Assembly (NCBI GenBank): GCA_027604665.1
Contig: JADGIZ010000193.1
Coordinates: 1-15,039, forward strand
From: Polyrhizophydium stewartii
Lineage: Eukaryota; Chytridiomycota; Chytridiomycetes; Rhizophydiales
Direction: 5' to 3'
Length of the DNA: 15,039 nucleotides
In this document: positions 7,969 through 15,039 of the stretch, one piece after another
How positions within the stretch are numbered: position 1 is the first letter of the stretch
Layout of the letters: each line of letters begins with the position of its first letter
Notes under the pieces: generated by a model
Databases searched by the model: none
What the model was told of the DNA's origin: nothing
What the model saw: only the letters and a program-made list of their open reading frames with translations
Program-made: the position numbers and the translations under genes

Positions 7969-10805
7969 ATGAGCCGTGCGACCGACTTTGGCCGAACCGA
8001 ACCAGTCGACCTGGAGCAGTGGGCGAAGGCTTGGTGAGTTCGATGATACAGCGGCCGGCGTCTCATGCCGGGATATCGGGCTCGCACCCGCTGCCGACAA
8101 ATGCTGGTCGTATCACATTCCCGCCGTCGCGCCTCTGCGTGGTCGCCAAAAGTCGCCGGCCTGACCCCCTCAGTAGCGTGTCCGGCCTGAACACAGACGC
8201 GTCGGCCGCGCCAACGCTCCAGCAGGCCTGCGGGATTACGACCCACCGTCCCCTGCATGTCCAGGCGCTGGCCGCTCCGTATATCGGCGCTAGACCAGCT
8301 CTGCGCACAGCGCTCGACACGATATCTTGGCCACACGGCCAACAACCCCAAGCATCTGCGCTCCATGTGCCGATTAGCCGAGAGCAGGTCGAGCTTTCGC
8401 AGAGACGCATCCTCAACAAGCTCGTGCCTATTGGGGTCGAGGGCCGAATCGCAGGCCCAAGCCGGACTACCCTATGCTCGACAGGTGCTCGCAACATCAG
8501 CTCCCAGCAAGCAGCCTTTGGGCTATCGCGCACAGAAACATGCCCGACCACAAGCATTTGCGAACCTCAAATTGCTTTCGGCCTCCAGGACCACGCGGCG
8601 ACGCTCGAGGGCACGGCGCGTCGTCCGGGTCAAGCTCAACATACGCAGCACAATACGTTCATTGCGCATACTCCAAGACCGGCCAGTGCTCCACGGACCG
8701 GGCGGGTCAGGAATTCGGAGCCGCAGGCAATCAAGCCACCGCTGAGCGGCAAACGGCGATACGACGCGACGGTCGACACGGGCGGTCAGAGCCACCCGCG
8801 ATTCCCACACACCAGCAACTTACATTGCGACTCAGCCACGCGGGACTGCGGTCAGCTTGTGTCTCCCAATCCGCTCGAGCACCAGTTGCTCTCCAATAGC
8901 CATCAGTCCAAGCCACCATATGTCGGGCGTACGAAGCAGCAAGCGATCAAGGCGTCGATAGGAAGCGCCTCTGCCACCACGACTCAGGAGATGCTCGGAT
9001 CCGGCGACTTTACACATTTGATGATGCCAGAGCTACTTTGCGCTCGCCCGCTCGACCAGTTACCGAACGAATCGGAGCAGCATCAAGACAAGCGCATCAA
9101 GCGCAGCGCCGGCTTGCGGAACGAGAAACCGTTCCATCTCGTCGGATGCACTCGAGCGCACGAAAAGGCTTTGGATGCGCAAGGACCCACCGTTCAGTCG
9201 CATGGTTCGCATCCGATGCTCTCGAAGCCGTTTCTTGTGTTTCCTGTGCAAGACGCCGGAGTCGGATACCTGCCGCCGTCGATGCCGACTACAATGCCGA
9301 CCACAATGCCGACCATGCCGACCACGATGTCGGTGCCGCTGCCGATGCCGGTGTCGATGCCGGTGCCAGTGCCGATTCAGATGCAGATTCCAGTGCAGAT
9401 GCCTTTTTCAACGCACATGATGCCTCTTCTGGCCTCAAATCTGATGGATATGAGCATTCCGATGCCTGGTCAGATATTGCATTCGCATTCGAGTGTTCCC
9501 GCACCGATCCAAGTTCCCGCGACGGGCATCACGCAAACTCTCGACCCAGCAGTTGAGGTATCGACGCATCAGCTCCTGAACCAACTTCTCAGCGAGCCCG
9601 TCGTCGCAAAGCTATGGCCGCAGGAGGCTGTCTCTCGATCGAATTTCGGCGCGCTTGACCTGAGCTCGTTGACTCCTCTCGCGGCCAACGCAATCGACGA
9701 GTTGGCCGGAGCGGTCTCAAGCGACGGCAGCGTCGACGGCCTGAGCGCCGCCACGGCAGTGGCGGGCGAAAGCCAGCAGGCGGTCAACGGCGCACAGCTG
9801 CCACACCAAGGCGAGCACATCATCGGATCAGCGCACTCGGGGCATTCCGCGCTCCAACCAGACGCGATGGCATATGCGCAGATGCAGTTGCAGATGCAGC
9901 TCCAACTGCAAATGCAGCTCCAAATGCAAATGCAGACACAACTGTACCTGCAGGCTCTGAACCACCACCAGCACCAGCACCAGCACCAGCAGCAGTCGCA
10001 ACCACCACCTCTGCCGCCGCCGCCGCCGCCGCAGCAGCAGCAGAGCGCGCAGCCACACGCTCAGGCACACCAAGCAGTTCACTCGAACTTTTCGGTTCCA
10101 GCGCAAGTCGTGCAGCATTTACCGCCACAAAAAGAGCGTGATCTCGTCGGCGCGCTTCTTCAGCAGACCGCGCCTCTGGTTAAAGCGGTCGACGCGGCGG
10201 CTGCGGGGGTGGCGGAGGCGCCAGCGCTCTCCCCGGATCGAAGCGAAATGCCCTGCGTCGCCAGCGCCGCATCGGGCATGGACGTCGCAGAGATGCTTTC
10301 GGTTCAACAAAACGATGCGCCAGTTGAGCCCGCCGAGTGGCTTGCGCGGCGCAAGAGCCGCGAGCCCGGCCAGCCGACCAACGTTCCGGACTCGGGCCAG
10401 ATCGACCGCACAACGCTCAAGCGCCTCCGCAACCGTGTGTCGGCGTCGCGCTGCCGCATCAAGAAGAAGGTGTGGGTCAATGAGCTCGAGGCGAACACGT
10501 GCGCGCTCGAGGCCGAGAACGAGGCGCTCGGCGTGCACATGCGGCATCTCGAGATGGCCATTGCGCGGCTTCGCGGCGTCTTGGAGATGCCCGACGATTC
10601 AGGGAATGCGTGCACCGGCGGACAGCAGCAGCAGCAGCAGATGAATATCGCGCAGGCAGGCGCTGCGGCCGCGCTCGGGCCGCTCGGCTGCTTTGTGGCG
10701 GGCAGTGCCTTGCAGCCCGGTTCGCTCGTGGTCGACCCGGCGGCGCAGATGCTTCTCCTTGGCGCAGGCGTCGGCCACGAGGGCCCCCGCGCAGCAGCAC
10801 TTTGA
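7969..10805 (+). CDS. bZIP transcription factor, 898 aa
   Basis: Two exons (7969-8033, 8174-10805) are joined across a 140-nt phase-2 intron with a GTGAGT donor and a CTGACCCCCTCAG 3' end. The bZIP domain lies near the C terminus, about 766-830. The basic region is LKRLRNRVSASRCRIKKK, with the invariant Asn at 775 and Arg at 783 (N-x7-R). Leucines then sit every seven residues at about 793, 800, 807, 814 and 821. The NRVSASRCR core is of the AP-1/ATF/CREB type, implying dimeric binding to a TGACTCA- or TGACGTCA-like site in the nucleus. The remainder is long, low in complexity and probably an activation region: a Met-Pro repeat near 9283-9404, then Met-Gln, His-Gln, poly-Pro and poly-Gln tracts at 9879-10044. 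The exact orthologue is not clear. An unspliced start at 8019 is open but would remove the well-formed donor and acceptor. Confidence 0.85.
9283..9404 (+). repeat. Met-Pro coding repeat in the bZIP gene
   Basis: A degenerate tandem array of ATGCCGACNACN units, then ATGCCGGTG-like units, encodes MPTTMPTTMPTMPTTM followed by MPVSMPVPVPIQMQIPVQMP. Units differ mostly by single bases, which suggests growth by slippage and later divergence. It stays in frame throughout. The antisense frame is open too and gives Ala/Ser-rich shadows. Confidence 0.85.
9879..10044 (+). repeat. Met-Gln, His-Gln, poly-Pro and poly-Gln tract
   Basis: Consecutive trinucleotide-rich blocks within the bZIP coding region. 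CAGATG and CAGCTCCAA units encode alternating Gln, Met and Leu. CACCAG units encode HQHQHQ, CCG units encode six or more prolines, and CAG units encode QQQQ. Such tracts are common in fungal activation domains and are prone to length change between strains. Confidence 0.85.
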
Positions 10806-10912
10806 ATCTCTGGGTGACAGGCCGTGCGCTTTGTGCTCCCGCGCGGCGCTGGTGCCATGTGCCGGCGGGGCGTGGATGCGGATGTGCCGACGACCCGCGC
10901 CGGTGGCGCGGT

Positions 10913-12281
10913 ATGGAAATGAAGGAGCTCCTGCCCGCCCGACTTGCCGCCAGAGACAACACGATGCAGACCGGGCAGCTCTACCCTTCGGCCGGGCAGC
11001 AGTACGCGCCATCGCAGTACTCGCAGCACCAGGCGCACCAGACATCGCTGCACATCGGCGGCGGGCCGGCGCAGGCAGGCCGGAGCGACTTTGTCCACCA
11101 GCAGCAGACGCTGGTCGACAGCATGCCTGTCGACGTGGGCGGCAAGCGCACGCCGTACATGCCGCTCGAGTACGACGGCGCGCCGCTGCAGGCGCCGCAT
11201 GCGCAGCAGAGCCCCGTGTACCTCGGCGGCCTGCTGCTCGGGTCGAACCTGGTCACGCTCGTCTTCACGGTCTTCCCCGTGCTCGTGACACTGCCCGACA
11301 TCGACAAGCGCGGGTGGTACGTCGGCGACGACGTCGTGCGTCTGCTCGAGCCCATCGTCTCGCTGCCCTTCCAGCTCCTGATCCTGCTCGAGAGCCGCAT
11401 CTTCACGCAGCGGCCCATGTCGTCCGGTGCGTTGCGTTGCGCCGAGTTGCGTTGTGCGGCTCTGCGTGCTTGGCGACGGGAACGGAATGATGCCCCTGAT
11501 CCCCCCTCGTCGTCGCACAGCCGCATCCCCGGACGCCCCTGGAGCTGACATCTGCCCAACGCCCCTGCCCCTGCGGCGCACGGCCACACGCTCCGCAGCG
11601 AGTCGCACAGCCCTGATCGCATTTCTCGTCTCGGCGGCCATCTACCAGCAGGGCGCCGGCTTCCACTCGGCCTCCAACATGTTCAAGCATGCGGTGCAGA
11701 CGGCCATTGCAGAGGGCACGGCCGGGACGCCGCAGTACCAGCTGCTGCTGGACATCAAGAGCTGGATCCGCGACACGTGGGAGCACCTGATCTCGCACTA
11801 CATGTACGCCGTTGGCGGCATCCTCATCTCGTTTGTCAATGCGTATGCGTTCTCGGACTACGTCGTGCACGACTCGCTCTCGCGCGTGCGCTCGTCGGGC
11901 GGCTTCCGCGCCGTGTGGATCGCCAACACGCTCGTCTACGGCCTCATCATTGGGTCCGTCGCCATCGAGTTCCCAAAGGGATCCATTGTCGCGCTCGCGC
12001 TGGTTGTCGTGTACGGCTTTGGCGTCATTGGCTCGTTCCTGTACAGAAGGGAGGCTCTTGGCCCGAGGTCCTTTGGACGGCTGCCCGTGCTGCAGTCGTA
12101 CTTTTGGTCGTATGTGATTGCGTGAGTCCGCGCCGTGGTCTTGCATGCGCGACGCAGGCTCGCATGCGGCTGACAAGATGTCGAACCCTGCTGCTCAACC
12201 TGCGCTGCTTCCGAAAGACTCGTGATCATTGCTGTCTGGGTCGGCAAGAACAAGGGCTTTGCGAGCCGCAACGAGTCGTGA
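10913..12281 (+). CDS. Orphan multi-pass (about 7 TM) membrane protein
   Basis: Three exons: 10913-11426, 11599-12121 and 12218-12281. The introns are 172 nt (phase 1) and 96 nt (phase 2; GTGAGT donor and a GCTGAC branch-like site), giving 366 residues. The first acceptor could instead be at 11610, costing four residues. ATG 10964 (MQTGQLYPSAG) is an alternative start giving 349. After a Gln/Tyr-rich cytosol-like N terminus come about seven hydrophobic helices (near 103-126, 140-160, 176-192, 239-262, then three more). The last crosses the second splice junction (SYFWSYVIA / LVIIAVWVG). Histidines cluster after helix 3 (GAGFHSASNMFKH, H194 and H202) and before helix 4 (WEHLISHY, H234 and H238). 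I recognise no named family. The His pattern could be a metal site as in membrane hydrolases, but that is inference. It ends 192 bp from the convergent UTP3 gene. Confidence 0.78.
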
Positions 12282-12373
12282 CGGCTGCTGCGGCTGCGTT
12301 CCCCGCGCCTTCCTGCACCAGCGCTGCCCGCGGTCCAGAGGCCTCTCACGCGCATTCCGCCGCCACCGCCGAC

Positions 12374-12379
12374 AATAAA
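12374..12379 (+). terminator. AATAAA polyadenylation signal
   Basis: A canonical AATAAA lies 93 nt after the stop codon of the seven-helix membrane protein, in the 192-bp gap shared with the convergent UTP3 gene. Position and orientation fit 3' end formation of the plus-strand gene. No equally good signal is seen for UTP3 on the other strand. Confidence 0.6.
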
Positions 12380-12473
12380 CCCATATCACAATCCATCGCC
12401 AGACGCCGATGCAGCAGGGATGTGCGCCAAAATGTGCATTTTAATGGCCGCCCCGAACCACAAGGCGTGCAGA

Positions 12474-14954
12474 TCAGCTAAACTTGACACTGCTGCTGCG
12501 GTTGACATTGATGCCGGTGCGCTCGCCCGCGTAGCTGCCCAGCTTGGACTTGTCGACGGCAACGCGGCGCACCGACGACAGCTTCTTCTTGGCAGCCTCG
12601 TACTTCATGCGCTTCTTGACACGCGGGTTGCGGTTCTCCTTCTTGCGGTGCGGTGTCAGGCCCTTGTTGGTCAGGATCTTCCATGTCGCCTGGCGCTTGG
12701 CGTCCTCGGGCAACGCCTCGTCGCTGCCGGACAGATGTGCGCACAACAAGACGCAAGTAAGAGTCAGCCACTCGCGGCAGCATGCATGCGTGCAATCACT
12801 CGAGACGCAGACGCACCCGTCAAACTCCATCTCGGCGCGCGCCATCTCGATGCGAGCCTCCCGGGCCGAGCGGCGCTTCTTCTGCTGCGCGGCCATCTGC
12901 TCGTAGAGCATCTCGCCGTCCTCGTCCGCATCGTCCTGGCCGTGGCCGTCTTCACCGTCGCTGCCGTCGCCGCCGGCATCCTTTTTCCTTCCAAAGTTGC
13001 CAAACGCGGCATCGTCGTCGTCATCGTCCTCGCCAAAGCTTTCCTCATCATCGTACTCGCCGCGGCCCTTTTGCTGGTCGCGCAGCGCCTTGTCTTGCGC
13101 CGCTTTCTGGCTCGCCCTGGCGTCGCGGATGGGGATGTCGTCGTCGCCGCCCGGGTTAGTCTTCTTGCGCCGCGTGCCCAGATTCGCAACCGACTGGCCA
13201 ATCTGGTTGACAAGGAACTTGAGCGACTTGGTGCGCTTGGCCTTGTCGGCGAGATCCGCCTCGGTGATGGTCGTGCCCTCGCCAAAGTCGTTGTCAGCGG
13301 CCGCCTCGCTGCGCTTGCGCTTGCTGCCCGACTTGGGCACGACCACGTCGTTGTACGACTCGACGGGGATGCCAAAGTCGTCGGCATCCGGTGCAGCGCG
13401 CGCGAGCGAGCCTGCCTTGCGCTTGGTCTCTTTCTTTGAGGCCGATTTGCTCTTCTTAGACGGCGCCGCGAGCATCTGGATATCCTCGTCGTCCTGGGCT
13501 TCCTCGCTGTCGTCACCCACGTCACTGCCGCCTTCCTCATCCTGCTCGTCCTGCTCCTCGTCTTCGTCATCCATCTCTTCATCGTCGTCGTTGTCGTCGG
13601 AGTTCAGCGCGGCGATGCCCGCCTCGAGACCCGCAGACGTTGCAGAAACGAGTTCCTGTAGTTGCGCCATCTGTTCGACGACCGGATGCGACTTGCGCGT
13701 CTGGATGTCGCTGTTCGCCGCAAGGGCAAAGTAAAAGGCAATGTTGGTGAGATACAAGTATCTCGCAACTGCAAAGCAACAACGCAGCGTCAGCAACGAA
13801 ACGCGCTGGGGCAAGTCTGCGATTCGGCCGCACGACCGAGCACGCACGCTGGGCCACTGCGTTGGGGTCCTCCGGAATCACATCGACCGGCTCGTCGCGC
13901 AGCTCGGCGAGCGTAGCCGAGAACTCCTTGAGCATCGAGACAACGTCCGGATGCGACGTCCGCACAAGCTTGAGCTTTTCGGGGTCGGACATGCGCGACA
14001 GATCCGGCTTGATCTGCTCGGCCGTGGCGGCATCGTCCAGGTCCAGGCTGGCGGCAGCAGCAGCGGCAGCAGCTGCGCCGGTACCAGAGCCTGCAGAGTC
14101 TGCGCCGCGCTTCTTCTTGAGCAGGTTCTCGAAGCTGTCCTCAAGAAAGTCGTCCTCGGCGAGGCCGCCAAGCTGCTCCTTTTGCAAGCGGAGGGCCTCC
14201 TTCTCCTCCTCCTTGGCTGCGGCCGGCAACGACATGCGCGAGACGCCGCAGCGAGCGTCAGCGACCAGACGACACACGCATGCATGTGCTGGCGGCGCGG
14301 CTCACCGTCCTCTTCCTCGCTGACATCGTCGGCGTCGTAGTACGCCCTGCGCGACTTGCCCCAGCCGCCGCTGAGGTCGGCGGCCTTGGCGCGCGCTGCA
14401 GCAGCATCCGCGTCATCGTCGTCGTCCTCGTCGTCCTGAACCTCTGACTTTGGGCGAACGCCGTAGCTGCGCAGGCGCTCGAGCAGCGCCTCGTCTTCGT
14501 CCTCCTCGCTGTCGTCATCGTCGTCATCCGAGTCGACGCCATCGAGGGCAAAGACCTCTTGCTCCGAGTCCGAGTCTGCAGCGGCGCAGAGTGGCATCGG
14601 ACCCAGAAGAAAACATGGAGAGCGTGAGCTTCAGGTTCTCAACTGGAGCCAGGCGAGGCGTGCGGGGCGGCAGCGGCGCACCTTGGCGACGGGACGAGCC
14701 CCCGAGATCGCCGAGTGCGACGTTGCCTCGCTGCTTGTAGACTGCGCGACATGGGTGCGTGAGCATTCGTTGCGTTGCATGTCACAAGCCCACGGCGAGA
14801 GGTGAAGCGTATGGGACGCACACTCGTCCTCGGAGTTGTCCTCGAGCGTCTCGGGGTTGATGGACGTCTTCTTGTAGAGCTCGGCGTCGGGGTTGGCGGG
14901 CAGCGCGTCGTCGGACTGCCGCGCGTTGCGGCGGCCGCGTCCTTTGCGAGCCAT
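12474..14954 (-). CDS. UTP3: UTP3/SAS10, small-subunit processome protein, 677 aa
   Basis: Six exons: 14954-14822, 14741-14682, 14575-14306, 14216-13848, 13768-12817 and 12723-12474. The introns are 80, 106, 89, 79 and 93 nt; the first four are phase 1, the last phase 2. The start MARKGRGRR is basic, followed by acidic tracts including EQEVFALDGVDSDDDDDD and the family-typical GGWGKSRRAYYDADD. The Sas10/Utp3 core lies at about 231-325 (SDPEKLKLVRTSHPDVVSMLKEF, RYLYLTNIAFYFAL, KSHPVVEQM). The conserved Sas10 C-terminal domain at about 602-677 contains ILTNKGLTPHRKKENRNPRVKKRMKYE and ends in SSSVKFS. Yeast Sas10 (about 610 aa) and human UTP3 (479 aa) share this order. It acts in the nucleolus in the U3-containing processome for 18S rRNA maturation. 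A poly-Ala run lies near 202-210. Intron 5 has no in-frame stop, so its retention would add 31 codons. Confidence 0.95.
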
Positions 14955-15039
14955 GGCGGCGTGCGTCGCGGGCTGCTTGCGGCGCGTGTGTGGGGCGGGG
15001 GGTCGGGTGCTGTCTAGGAGCGCGAGGCGAGGGGCTGTG
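14955..15039 (-). promoter_or_regulatory. UTP3 upstream region, cut by window edge
   Basis: Only 85 bp upstream of the UTP3 start are present, GC-rich, with no recognisable promoter element. The ATG at 14954 is preferred because MARKGRGRR matches the short basic N terminus typical of the family. Confidence 0.35.

Noticed and set aside
8019..8173. Unspliced bZIP start at 8019
   Set aside because: It would read through a good GTGAGT donor and a CTGACCCCCTCAG acceptor whose removal joins an ATG-led exon in phase.
9289..9504. Ala/Ser repeat frame on the minus strand
   Set aside because: Mirror of the Met-Pro repeat in the bZIP gene; no independent evidence.
10304..11641. 445-codon minus-strand frame across the bZIP end and the membrane-protein start
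   Set aside because: It is the antisense of two well-supported coding regions and spans an intron and an intergenic gap, with no domain of its own.
12420..13439. 339-codon plus-strand frame rich in Ala/Leu/Val
   Set aside because: Antisense shadow of the UTP3 acidic and basic coding sequence. Its hydrophobic look comes from complementing Asp/Glu/Lys codons.

Overview
This is eukaryotic nuclear DNA, GC-rich and gene-dense, from an early-diverging fungus, most likely a chytrid. The evidence is short introns (52 to 214 nt, mostly 60 to 106) with GTGAGT or GTGCGT donors, a CTGAC-type branch site in several of them, and CAG-type acceptors. A leucine-rich-repeat, single-membrane-pass, SH3-tail receptor architecture also fits chytrids. 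Every multi-exon model below was joined by hand, and all junction phases close.

Layout, left to right. A truncated tRNA-Thr(AGU)-like fragment lies at 84-135 (-), followed by a doubtful small open frame at 359-638 (-). A four-exon gene at 761-3063 (-) encodes a 702-residue secreted, probably GPI-anchored surface protein. It shares a 155-bp intergenic region with the divergent gene at 3219-4009 (+), the H/ACA snoRNP protein NHP2. A GC-rich stretch with no convincing gene covers 4010-4912. A four-exon LRR/TM/SH3 receptor lies at 4913-7660 (+). A two-exon bZIP transcription factor at 7969-10805 (+) has a leader crossed by upstream open frames. A three-exon multi-pass membrane protein lies at 10913-12281 (+). 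It converges on the six-exon UTP3/SAS10 gene at 12474-14954 (-).

Two of the six solid genes, NHP2 and UTP3, work in nucleolar ribosome biogenesis (rRNA pseudouridylation and small-subunit processome). Two others, the GPI-type protein and the LRR-SH3 receptor, are cell-surface proteins with very similar signal-peptide cleavage regions (ASA|QS and VQA|QS). The bZIP protein is a nuclear regulator and the seven-helix protein is an orphan. No operon-like cooperation is implied; the shared features are the compact divergent and convergent arrangements. The least characterised items are the surface protein, the histidine-containing seven-helix protein and the LRR-SH3 receptor.
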